A stretch of 25,440 nucleotides of DNA from a bacterium UBP2_UBA2255. Lineage in GTDB: Bacteria; Edwardsbacteria; AC1; EtOH8. Of the stretch, positions 8,035 to 15,034 are shown one piece after another. The notes under the pieces are model-generated. The model ran no database searches. It saw only the letters and a program-made list of their open reading frames with translations, and was not told the origin of the DNA. The position numbers were made by a program, and so were the translations under genes. The stretch's first letter is position 1, and the number at the start of each line of letters is the position of its first letter. The DNA lies in contig DDXR01000016.1 in assembly GCA_002347565.1 (NCBI GenBank), positions 1 through 25,440 on the forward strand. Direction: 5' to 3'.

Positions 8035-8784
8035 ATGAGGGTTTTCCTGGTATTCCTGATATCGGTATGCGCGATGATCACCGTGATACCGGCCGGCAGC
8101 GCGGACGCGCAGGCCCGGATCGATCTCGAAACCGGCGCGGTGTTCAGCGGCTACAACGACATCCGCATCCCGGGCAAGGGAGGGACGCTGTTCTCCCTGT
8201 CCCGCGAGCTCTCGACCGACCCGGCGCCGTTCGGCCGGCTGCGGGCCGGCTGCTGCTTCGGCGGCCGGCATACGGTGAGCGTCTTGATCGCGCCATTGCG
8301 GATCCGTTCCAGTGGCAGCAGTGCCCAGGCCATCATCTACGAGGGCGAAACCTTCGCGGCCGGGACGGCGCTGACGTCGCGCTACCGGTTCGACTCGTAC
8401 CGGCTCAGCTACCGCTGGGACCCGCTGCGGCGCGAGCGGCTGACCGCCGGCTTCGGCTTCACGGCCAAGGTCCGGGACGCCTCGATCAGCCTGGATGGCG
8501 GCGGAAGGCGCGCCGAGAAGAAGAACACCGGGTTCGTGCCGATCCTTAACTTCCGCCTGGCTTGGCGCCCCGGCAGCCGGCTGACCGCCCTGTTCGAAGG
8601 GGACGCCCTGGCCGCGCCGCAGGGCCGGGCCGAGGACGTGTTCGCCGGGGCGGCGTACCGGCTGGGGAAAACGGTCTCGCTCAAGGCTGGGTATCGGTTC
8701 CTCGAAGGGGGCGCGGATAATGACGTGGTTTACAATTTCACCCTGTTGCATTACGCGGTGATCGGAGCGATCATCGACTTATGA
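8035..8784 (+). CDS. Putative small outer-membrane beta-barrel protein, 249 aa
   Basis: I do not recognise a named family. Residues 1-26 form a clear signal peptide ending in SADAQA. The rest is rich in alternating polar/hydrophobic strands separated by short turns, with Arg/Tyr/Phe-rich segments (for example RYRFDSYRLSYRWDP), as in 8- to 12-stranded outer-membrane barrels. A cysteine pair follows the first third (AGCCFGG). The start ATG has a strong AGGAAGGTGA ribosome-binding site 4-14 bases upstream. The stop overlaps the nitroreductase ATG (ATGA), so the two are co-translated. A role in uptake or envelope structure is possible but not shown. Call is based on composition and secretion signal only. 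Confidence 0.65.
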   Translation: MRVFLVFLISVCAMITVIPAGSADAQARIDLETGAVFSGYNDIRIPGKGGTLFSLSRELSTDPAPFGRLRAGCCFGGRHTVSVLIAPLRIRSSGSSAQAIIYEGETFAAGTALTSRYRFDSYRLSYRWDPLRRERLTAGFGFTAKVRDASISLDGGGRRAEKKNTGFVPILNFRLAWRPGSRLTALFEGDALAAPQGRAEDVFAGAAYRLGKTVSLKAGYRFLEGGADNDVVYNFTLLHYAVIGAIIDL

Positions 8785-9362
8785 GCACCATCGAGGAACT
8801 GGTCTATAGAAACCGCAGCTATCGCCGGTTCCACCAGGACCATGCGGTCTCCCCCGTTATCCTGGAGGAACTGGTCGACCTGGGGCGGATGTCGGCCTGC
8901 GGGGCCAACAAGCAGCCGCTGAAATACATCCTATCGGCCGCTCCCGCGAAGAACGCCTCGATCTTCCCGCACCTCCATTGGGCAAAGAACCTGCCCGAGT
9001 GGAAGGGACCGGTCGATGGCGAACGGCCCGCGGCCTACATTGTCATCGTGGGCGACAGGACCATCAGCGAGTCCTTCGGCCAGGACCACGGCATCGCGGC
9101 GCAGAGCATCATGCTGGGCGCGGCCGAGCGCGGCCTGGGCGGATGCATGATAGCCAATATTGATAAACCGGCGCTGCGAGTCGCTCTCAACCTTGACGAC
9201 CGGTTTGAACTGCTGCTGGTGCTGGCGCTGGGGAAGCCCAGGGAAACGGTCGTGGTCGATGAGCTCGACCCCAAGGGCAACACCAACTACTGGCGCGACG
9301 ACAAACAGGTCCACCACGTGCCGAAGCGCCGGCTGCACGACATCATTCTGGCGGAGTATTGA
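8781..9362 (+). CDS. Nitroreductase-family FMN-dependent protein, 193 aa
   Basis: The start has the nitroreductase signature RNRSYRRF (residues 10-17), which contacts FMN phosphate. SACGANKQPLKY follows, matching the S-x-x-N-x-Q-P-type flavin/substrate region. Later, GAAERGLGGCMI and LVLALGKPRE match the second half of the fold. Length is normal for a single-domain NAD(P)H:FMN oxidoreductase. Family members reduce nitro groups, quinones or enones, or act in cofactor chemistry, so the substrate is undefined. It overlaps the preceding barrel gene by 4 bases and is followed by an intergenic repeat. Because the hydroxylase lacks a flavin subunit, a flavoprotein here is worth noting, but nothing in the sequence shows interaction. 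Confidence 0.87.
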   Translation: MSTIEELVYRNRSYRRFHQDHAVSPVILEELVDLGRMSACGANKQPLKYILSAAPAKNASIFPHLHWAKNLPEWKGPVDGERPAAYIVIVGDRTISESFGQDHGIAAQSIMLGAAERGLGGCMIANIDKPALRVALNLDDRFELLLVLALGKPRETVVVDELDPKGNTNYWRDDKQVHHVPKRRLHDIILAEY

Positions 9363-9369
9363 TGGCGGT

Positions 9370-9473
9370 GTCATTGCGAGCAATGGTATACCACCTGAAC
9401 AAACGAAGCAATCATCCGAACAAGTATCTGGATCGCTTCGCGGGCGGCGGCGTGGGGTCATGCTCGCGATGAC
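9370..9473. repeat. Intergenic nested inverted-repeat element (GTCATTGCGAG type)
   Basis: Outer arms GTCATTGCGAGCA (9370-9382) and TGCTCGCGATGAC (9461-9473) pair with one mismatch. Inner arms CGAAGCAATC (9404-9413) and GATCGCTTCG (9431-9440) pair with one mismatch. The architecture matches a widespread family of dispersed noncoding palindromes I recall from many bacterial genomes (arms reading TCATTGCGAG and CGAAGCAATC). It fills most of the gap between the nitroreductase and transporter genes. It has no T-tract, so it is not an obvious intrinsic terminator. Confidence 0.8.
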
Positions 9474-9485
9474 GGGGCGCACGTG

Positions 9486-10643
9486 ATGCCAGCATTCCCA
9501 AGGATCCGCCTCGACCGCAACGAGCTGTCCGGGGCCTTCGGCGACATCGGCACCGACCTGCCGCTGCTGATCGGGATGATCGTGGCCTGCGGCCTGGACC
9601 CGGCCAGCACCCTGGTGATGTTCGGCGCGATGCAGGTGGGCACGGGCCTGTGGTACGGCCTGCCGGTGCCGGTCCAGCCGCTCAAGGCGATGGCCGCGCT
9701 GATGATCGCGCAGCAGCTGCCGTCCGCTACCCTTTACGGCGCGGGCCTGTCGATCGGCGTCCTGATGCTGGCGCTGACGCTGACCGGCTCGCTGGAATGG
9801 CTGGTGCGGGTGATCCCCAAGGCGGTGATCCGCGGCGTCCAGTTCGGGCTGGGCTTGTCGCTGGCGACCGTCGCCTCCAGGAACTACATCCTGTCCGACG
9901 CCGTGCCCGGCTACATCCTGGCGGGCGTGAGCTTCATCATTGTCATCCTTTTCCTGGGAAACAGGAAGTTCCCCCCGGCATTACTGGTGATACTGCTGGG
10001 AGTGGTTTACGCGATTGCCTTCAAGCTGAATCTGGTCGCGATCGGGCAGGGGGTCGGGCTTACGCTGCCACGTATTAACGTAGTTACGTGGAACGACGTT
10101 ACTACGGGTTTACTGGTATTGGCGCTGCCGCAGATCGCGCTGTCGATCTCCAACTCCGTGGTCGCCACCAAACAGACCCTCAAGGACCTGTTCCCGGACA
10201 GCAACGTCGGCGTCAGGAAGATCGGCATCACCTACTCGCTGATGAACCTGGTCAATCCCTGGTTCTCGGGCGTGCCCACCTGCCACGGCGCGGGCGGGCT
10301 GGCGGGGCACTACTCCTTCGGCGCGCGCACCGGCGGCTCGGTGGTGATCTACGGCTCGATGTACCTGGCGCTGGGGCTGTTCTTCTCCGGCTCGTTCAGC
10401 GAGACGGTCAAGGTGTTCCCGCTGCCGATGCTGGGCGTGATCCTGCTGTTCGAGTCGTTGGCGCTGATGATGTTCATCAAGGACATCGCCCAGGAACGAA
10501 ACGACCTGTTCATCGCCCTGCTGGTGGCCTTGGCGTGCATGGCCCTGCCCAACGGCTACGTGATCGGCCTGGTGGCGGGAACGGGCGTCCACTACCTGGC
10601 GCGCAGCGCCTGGGTGGCGCGGGTGCGGGCGAGACTGCAATAA
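9486..10643 (+). CDS. MOT1-family molybdate/sulfate transporter, 385 aa
   Basis: This is a polytopic inner-membrane protein with about ten hydrophobic helices. Family signatures are visible: GAFGDIGTDLPLL near residues 17-28, PVPVQPLKAMAA at 60-71, and VPTCHGAGGLAGHY from 263. These match the MOT1 branch of the SulP superfamily, known from plants and algae as high-affinity molybdate transporters. Bacterial members are annotated as putative sulfate/molybdate transporters. Lying in a locus with a molybdenum hydroxylase, mocA and an XdhC factor, molybdate is the most likely substrate (inference). An in-frame GTG directly precedes the ATG; either could be used. Upstream spacing is occupied by the inverted repeat, and only a weak G-rich ribosome site is seen. 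Confidence 0.88.
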   Translation: MPAFPRIRLDRNELSGAFGDIGTDLPLLIGMIVACGLDPASTLVMFGAMQVGTGLWYGLPVPVQPLKAMAALMIAQQLPSATLYGAGLSIGVLMLALTLTGSLEWLVRVIPKAVIRGVQFGLGLSLATVASRNYILSDAVPGYILAGVSFIIVILFLGNRKFPPALLVILLGVVYAIAFKLNLVAIGQGVGLTLPRINVVTWNDVTTGLLVLALPQIALSISNSVVATKQTLKDLFPDSNVGVRKIGITYSLMNLVNPWFSGVPTCHGAGGLAGHYSFGARTGGSVVIYGSMYLALGLFFSGSFSETVKVFPLPMLGVILLFESLALMMFIKDIAQERNDLFIALLVALACMALPNGYVIGLVAGTGVHYLARSAWVARVRARLQ

Positions 10644-10682
10644 CCATACATACCGACGACAGACAGCCATGAGGAGCACGAC

Positions 10683-11879
10683 ATGACACTGCAACGGGTG
10701 ACGAAGAACCTGGCCGCCCTCAAGAAGCTCAAGACCAGGATGCAAGGCCGGGACTTCCTGCTGACCTGGGAGCGGACACTGGACGAGATCAAGGCCGTCG
10801 GGCTGGTGGCCGAGTGCCTGAAGGACCTGCATCAGGCGGGCGTTAGCGCCCGGATCTTCGATTCGGGCCTGGCCATCTCCATCTTCCGCGACAAGTCCAC
10901 CCGCACCCGGTTCAGTTTCGCCTCGGCCGCGGACCTGCTGGGCCTGGCGGTGGCCGACCTGGACGAGGAGAAGTCGCAGATCGCCCACGGCGAGACGGTG
11001 CGCGAGACCGCCAACATGATCTCGTTCCTGACCGAGACCATCGGCATCCGCGACGACATGTTCCTGGGCGAGGGCAACAAGTACATGCGCGAGGTGGGCG
11101 ACGCGGTGAGCGAGGGCTTCGCCCAGGGCGTGCTGCACCAACGGCCCAACATCGTGAATCTCCAATGCGACATCGACCACCCCACCCAGAGCATGGCCGA
11201 TCTGCTGAAGCTCAAGGACCACTTCGGCGGGTTCGACAAGCTGAAGGGGAAGAAAATAGCGATGACGTGGGCCTACTCGCCCAGCTACGGCAAGCCGCTG
11301 TCGGTGCCCCAAGGCATCATCGGCCTGATGACGCGGTTCGGCATCGAGGTCAGCCTGGCGCACCCCGAGGGCTACGACCTGATCCCGGAGGTGATCGAGG
11401 TCGCGAAAAAGAACGCGTCGGACAGCAGGGGCGGCTTCGAGGTCGTCAACTCGATGGAGGAGGCTTTCCGCGACGCCGACGTGGTCTACCCCAAGTCCTG
11501 GGCGCCGTACAAGGTGATGGAGCGCCGCACCGAGCTGCTGAAGCGCAACGACCGGCCGGGGCTGGTCGAGCTGGAGAAGGAGTGCCTGGGCAACAACGCC
11601 AAGTTCACGTCGTGGGAGTGCGACTCCAGGAAGATGGCGCTGACCAAGGGGGGCAAGGCCCTGTACCTGCACTGCCTGCCCGCGGACATCACCGACGTCT
11701 CCTGCAAGCAGGGGGAAGTCTCGCAGGACGTGTTCGAGCAGTACCGGCTGGCGACCTACCGCGAGGCCGGGTTCAAGCCGTTCGTGATCGCCGCCATGAT
11801 CTTCATGGCCAAGTTCGACGACCCGGCCCAGGCGCTGGCGGCGATCGCCAGGAAGGGCGGGAAGAGGCTGAGGTACTAG
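10683..11879 (+). CDS. ygeW: YgeW-type knotted carbamoyltransferase, 398 aa
   Basis: This is an aspartate/ornithine-transcarbamoylase-superfamily enzyme. The carbamoyl-phosphate site is visible as FRDKSTRTR (S72-T73-R74-T75-R76), and the second contact as HPTQ (166-169). The C-terminal amino-acid-side motif is HCLPAD (330-335). At 398 residues it matches the length of E. coli YgeW, longer than OTCase or ATCase. YgeW homologues sit in purine-catabolism gene sets with hyuA, xdh-type and PLP genes and are thought to move a carbamoyl group between a ureido amino acid and phosphate. The direction and acceptor here are inferred. A good GAGGAG ribosome site lies 7 bases upstream of the ATG. Spacing to the transporter is 39 bases, so it is probably in the same transcript. 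Confidence 0.92.
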   Translation: MTLQRVTKNLAALKKLKTRMQGRDFLLTWERTLDEIKAVGLVAECLKDLHQAGVSARIFDSGLAISIFRDKSTRTRFSFASAADLLGLAVADLDEEKSQIAHGETVRETANMISFLTETIGIRDDMFLGEGNKYMREVGDAVSEGFAQGVLHQRPNIVNLQCDIDHPTQSMADLLKLKDHFGGFDKLKGKKIAMTWAYSPSYGKPLSVPQGIIGLMTRFGIEVSLAHPEGYDLIPEVIEVAKKNASDSRGGFEVVNSMEEAFRDADVVYPKSWAPYKVMERRTELLKRNDRPGLVELEKECLGNNAKFTSWECDSRKMALTKGGKALYLHCLPADITDVSCKQGEVSQDVFEQYRLATYREAGFKPFVIAAMIFMAKFDDPAQALAAIARKGGKRLRY

Positions 11880-11904
11880 CTGCCCTCACACGACCTCACC
11901 CCAA

Positions 11905-11927
11905 CCCCTCTCCCTTTGGGCGAGGGG
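11905..11927. repeat. GC-rich hairpin after ygeW
   Basis: Arms CCCCTCTCCC (11905-11914) and GGGCGAGGGG (11918-11927) pair with one mismatch around a TTT loop. The flanking CTCACCCCAA and the hairpin resemble common dispersed CCCCTCTCC/GGAGAGGGG palindromes. No T-run follows, so terminator function is doubtful; it could be a REP-like element or an RNA-stability hairpin. Confidence 0.6.
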
Positions 11928-11937
11928 CACCAACGGG

Positions 11938-12074
11938 GTCATCGCGAGAACGGCTATTCCTCCTGCACTGGCGAAACGATCGACTACGTTTCGTCATCCC
12001 GAGAAGACGTTCCTGCCTTGCCGGATGAGGGATCATCCTTCAACTTGTCAGGCACGGGGCAGTCTCAGGATGAC
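11938..12074. repeat. Intergenic inverted-repeat elements (GTCATCGCGAG / GTCATCCCGAG types)
   Basis: GTCATCGCGAG at 11938-11948 resembles the outer arm of the element at 9370 and may be a half copy. GTCATCCCGAG (11993-12003) and CTCAGGATGAC (12064-12074) form outer arms with one mismatch. Between them is the GGATGAGGGATC motif I recall from dispersed TCATCCCGAG-type repeats. These fill the 247-base gap between ygeW and the next PLP enzyme gene; no coding sequence is evident there. Confidence 0.7.
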
Positions 12075-12126
12075 AATGGAAATGTGCTTCGAAAGACGAG
12101 AGTAAACAATCAGGATCGGAGATAGA

Positions 12127-13584
12127 ATGTCACGCATCATCAAATCAATCAACCGGGACGTCATCAAGCGCACCGCCCAGCGCTGCCGCGAGCGCGACAT
12201 CATCATCCCCACCTTCGCCCAGCAGCGCGACCCCTCGCTGATCCCGGAGTCGATCCGGAAAAAGTTGAAGGGGGTGGGGCTGTGGGACGTCAACCCCATC
12301 AACCTGTTCCGCATCACCTGGAAGAACGACGTGGCGACCGGCCTGTTCGGCGGCGTCAACTGCCTGGAGGTGCCGCGCGAGATCACCGGCGTCAGGGCCC
12401 GGGTGATCGGGCTGGTCGGCAAGTACTTCCCCACCGGCGCGCACAAGGTGGGCGCGGCCTTCGGCTGCCTGGTGCCGCGGCTGGTGAGCGGCGAGTTCGA
12501 CCCCACGGTGCACCGGGCGGTGTGGCCGTCCACCGGCAACTACTGCCGGGGCGGGGCGTTCGACTGTGCGCTTCTGAACTGCACGGCGGTGGCCATCCTG
12601 CCGGAGGAGATGTCGCAGGAGCGGTTCAGCTGGCTGCGGGAGATCGGCGCCGAGGTGATCGCCACGCCGGGCTGCGAGTCCAACGTCAAGGAGATCTACG
12701 ACAAGTGCTGGGAGCTGCGCAACGACAAGCGCAACGTCATCTTCAACCAGTTCGACGAGTTCGGAAATCCGATCTGGCACTACCAGGTCACCGGGCCGGC
12801 CATCCAGGAGGTGTTCGAGTCCCTCAACGACACCAACCTGCGCGCGGCCGCCTACGTCTCGGCCACCGGCTCGGCCGGCACCATCGCCGCCGGCGATTAC
12901 CTGCGGAAGCTGCATCCCCACATCCGGGTCGTCGCCTCCGAGGCGCTGCAATGCCCCACCCTCTACCTCAACGGCTTCGGCGGTCACCGCATCGAGGGAA
13001 TCGGCGACAAGCACGTGCCCTGGGTGCATAACGTCCGCAACACCGACGCGGTGGCCGCCGTCGACGACGAGGACTGCATGCGATTACTGCGCCTGTTCAA
13101 CGAGCCGGCCGGCCGGGAATTCCTGAAGACGATCAACGTGCCCGGGGACGCCGCCGCCCAGCTCCCGCTGCTGGGCATCTCCAGCATCGGCAACCTGCTG
13201 GCCTCGATCAAGACCGCCCGCTACTACGAGCTGGGCGAGCGGGACGTGATCTTCACCATCTTCACCGATTCGATGGAGCTCTACGAATCGAGGGTCAAGG
13301 AACAGCGGGATCAAAAGGGCGCCTACGGCCAGGTCCAGGCGGCCCGGGACTACGAGGCCGGGCTGGCCCACATGCGCGACGACTGGTTCCGCGAGCTCGA
13401 CTACCGCGGGCGCAAACAGGTCCACAACCTCAAGTACTACACCTGGGTGGAGCAGCAGGGCAAGACCTACGAGGAAATCCTGGCGCAGTGGGACCCCGAG
13501 TACTGGCGGGAGCTGTTCGAGGACGAGGTGGGTTACTTCGACCAACTGATCGGGGAGTTCAACGAGGAAGTGGGGATCAAGTGA
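12127..13584 (+). CDS. Unusual fold-type-II PLP-dependent enzyme adjacent to YgeW, 485 aa
   Basis: The PLP lysine appears to be K107 in FPTGAHKVGAAFG, a TrpB-like TGxHK context rather than the SxKDR of cysteine synthases. STGNY at 135-139 is the substrate loop. The phosphate-binding turn is TGSAGTIAAG at 247-256. The fold is that of tryptophan-synthase-beta/cysteine-synthase enzymes, but at 485 residues it is longer than either. It carries a C-terminal extension (about 400-485) with many aromatic and acidic residues. It is not an obvious match to YgeX diaminopropionate ammonia-lyase as I remember it. Placement after ygeW suggests it handles the amino acid released from a ureido intermediate; that is inference. 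A GGAG ribosome site lies 5 bases upstream. Family certain, reaction unknown. Confidence 0.85.
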   Translation: MSRIIKSINRDVIKRTAQRCRERDIIIPTFAQQRDPSLIPESIRKKLKGVGLWDVNPINLFRITWKNDVATGLFGGVNCLEVPREITGVRARVIGLVGKYFPTGAHKVGAAFGCLVPRLVSGEFDPTVHRAVWPSTGNYCRGGAFDCALLNCTAVAILPEEMSQERFSWLREIGAEVIATPGCESNVKEIYDKCWELRNDKRNVIFNQFDEFGNPIWHYQVTGPAIQEVFESLNDTNLRAAAYVSATGSAGTIAAGDYLRKLHPHIRVVASEALQCPTLYLNGFGGHRIEGIGDKHVPWVHNVRNTDAVAAVDDEDCMRLLRLFNEPAGREFLKTINVPGDAAAQLPLLGISSIGNLLASIKTARYYELGERDVIFTIFTDSMELYESRVKEQRDQKGAYGQVQAARDYEAGLAHMRDDWFRELDYRGRKQVHNLKYYTWVEQQGKTYEEILAQWDPEYWRELFEDEVGYFDQLIGEFNEEVGIK

Positions 13585-13630
13585 CCCCACCCCCACCCCT
13601 CCCCTCGAGGGGAGGGGTGGGGGAGAGGTC
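13583..13630. repeat. Long palindromic hairpin carrying the mocA ribosome-binding site
   Basis: Bases 13590-13606 pair perfectly with 13607-13623 around a CTCGAG centre. After two mismatched positions, GACC (13583-13586) pairs with GGTC (13627-13630). The element begins inside the upstream stop codon and ends one base before the mocA ATG, and the GGGGAGAGG that would serve as Shine-Dalgarno is in the right arm. It lacks a T-tract. It is most likely another dispersed palindrome that now also shapes mocA translation. Confidence 0.8.
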
Positions 13631-14197
13631 ATGAAGACGACCGTCGCGGCCATCATCCTGGCGGCGGGACAGGGATCGCGCATCGGCCAGCCCAAGCTCT
13701 TCCTGAGAACGGCTGATCGGACGTTCCTCGAGGCGGTGATCAAGACCCTTGAAACAGCGGGCGTGACGGACATCACCGTTGTGGTCCGGCCAGCGGATGA
13801 GGAACGGGCCAGGGAACTTGTGGGAGCGCATCTGGCCCGCGTCAACGAACACCCCGAGAACGGGCCGCTGTCCTCGCTGCGCATCGGGCTGGACGCGCTG
13901 CCGGGATGTGACGGCTATCTCGTGTTCCCGGTCGACCATCCCGAGGTCGGGACCGGCACGGTCACGGCCCTGCTGGCGGCGTTCGACGCCAGACGCGGCG
14001 CCGTCATCAAGCCGGCGTTCCGGGGGAAGGCCGGCCATCCGGTGATCATCCCGGCGCAGCTGGCGCGGACGATCGACGGCGCGGACGTCGCCGGCGGACT
14101 GGCCAACCTGATCGCGGGCTCCGGGCTTTCCGTGGCCGCGGTCGAGGTCGACGACCCCACGGTCCTGAAGAACATCAACACCAAGGACGATCTGTAG
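13631..14197 (+). CDS. mocA: MocA-like molybdenum cofactor nucleotidylyltransferase, 188 aa
   Basis: This is a GT-A-fold nucleotidyltransferase. The nucleotide-binding signature LAAGQGSRIGQPK spans residues 10-22. The metal-binding aspartate is D102 in FPVDHPEV, where many relatives have a D-x-P sequence. RGKAGHP at 131-137 is the late motif shared with MocA/MobA. MocA adds CMP to molybdopterin to form the MCD cofactor of xanthine-dehydrogenase-family enzymes, fitting the Mo subunit upstream and the XdhC factor 2 bases downstream. The start at ATG 13631 immediately follows a GC palindrome that contains the ribosome site, so translation may be limited by RNA structure or coupled to the upstream gene. 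Cytidyl rather than guanylyl specificity is inferred from context. Confidence 0.85.
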   Translation: MKTTVAAIILAAGQGSRIGQPKLFLRTADRTFLEAVIKTLETAGVTDITVVVRPADEERARELVGAHLARVNEHPENGPLSSLRIGLDALPGCDGYLVFPVDHPEVGTGTVTALLAAFDARRGAVIKPAFRGKAGHPVIIPAQLARTIDGADVAGGLANLIAGSGLSVAAVEVDDPTVLKNINTKDDL

Positions 14198-14199
14198 CG

Positions 14200-15027
14200 A
14201 TGGACAGCCGATTCATCCGCACCCTGGCCGAGGCGATCGACGCCGGCACCGCGCGCTGCGTGGCCACGGTGGTATCCACCGCGGGCTCGGCCCCGGGCAA
14301 GCCGGGGTTCAAGATGCTGGTCCGCCATGACGGATCGATCTTCGGAACGGTCGGCGGGGGCGAGGCGGAGCAGAAGGTGCTCGAGGCAGCATTGTCGGAT
14401 GCCGCGAACGAAGTCCGCACCATGCGGTTCGAGCTCACGGGCCAGCCTGACCAGAAGGACGGGACGAAGATGGTCTGCGGCGGGGCGATGGAGGTCTTAT
14501 TGGAGCCGGTCGCGTCGGTGCACCGCTTGTACATCCTGGGCGGCGGGCACTGCGGCATGGCGCTGTCGGCGCTGGCAGCGCAGTGCGGCTTCGCGGTGAC
14601 GGTGATCGACGACCGTCCGGCGTGGGCGTTGAGCGAAAAACACCCGGCGGCGCGGGTGGTCTGCGCGCCCTACGACGAGGCCGCCCGCCACATCCGGTTC
14701 TCCCAAGACGCCTCCATCGTGATCATGACCCACGGCCACGAGCACGACGAGCGGCTGCTGCGCGACTGCATCGGCCGGCCACACAAGTACCTGGGGCTGA
14801 TCGCCAGCAAGCGGAAGGCGGGCTTGTTCTTCGAGCGGATGGAACAGGACGGGATCAAGCGGGAGGATCTCGAGCGGATCTACACACCGATCGGTTTCGA
14901 CATCGGATCGGACACGCCGGCCGAGATCGCGGTCAGCATCTGCGCCCAGCTGATCGCGGTGCGCAGCGGGAAGACGGAGGTCAGTTTCAACGCCAATCCG
15001 TTATTCAACAAAAACGTTAAAAACTAG
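14200..15027 (+). CDS. xdhC: XdhC/CoxI-family molybdenum hydroxylase maturation factor, 275 aa
   Basis: The N-terminal XdhC_CoxI segment includes VSTAGSAPGKPG and FGTVGGGEAE, then MVCGGAMEV with C93. A Rossmann domain follows: YILGGGHCG at 111-119, and VIDDRP at 135-140 ending its second strand. The C-terminal signature GFDIGSDTPAEIAVSI is present. In Rhodobacter, XdhC binds the cofactor and promotes its sulfuration before insertion into the hydroxylase, and the same role is expected here. The ATG lies 2 bases after the mocA stop, so the two are surely co-expressed. The last about ten codons become AT-rich (NPLFNKNVKN), marking the join with the AT-rich island; the protein may have gained or lost a few residues at its C terminus. 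Confidence 0.92.
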   Translation: MDSRFIRTLAEAIDAGTARCVATVVSTAGSAPGKPGFKMLVRHDGSIFGTVGGGEAEQKVLEAALSDAANEVRTMRFELTGQPDQKDGTKMVCGGAMEVLLEPVASVHRLYILGGGHCGMALSALAAQCGFAVTVIDDRPAWALSEKHPAARVVCAPYDEAARHIRFSQDASIVIMTHGHEHDERLLRDCIGRPHKYLGLIASKRKAGLFFERMEQDGIKREDLERIYTPIGFDIGSDTPAEIAVSICAQLIAVRSGKTEVSFNANPLFNKNVKN

Positions 15028-15034
15028 GTGTGCT

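Noticed and set aside
9363..9485. Possible CRISPR-like or tandem repeat before the transporter
   Set aside because: The similarity is between inverted arms of a single palindromic element, not regularly spaced direct repeats.
10110..11672. 520-codon antisense open frame opposite the transporter and ygeW
   Set aside because: It spans two well-supported genes and has no recognisable domain; GC-driven stop depletion explains it.
11905..11927. Intrinsic terminator after ygeW
   Set aside because: The hairpin is strong but lacks a following T-tract, and the next gene is in the same direction; listed as a repeat hairpin instead.
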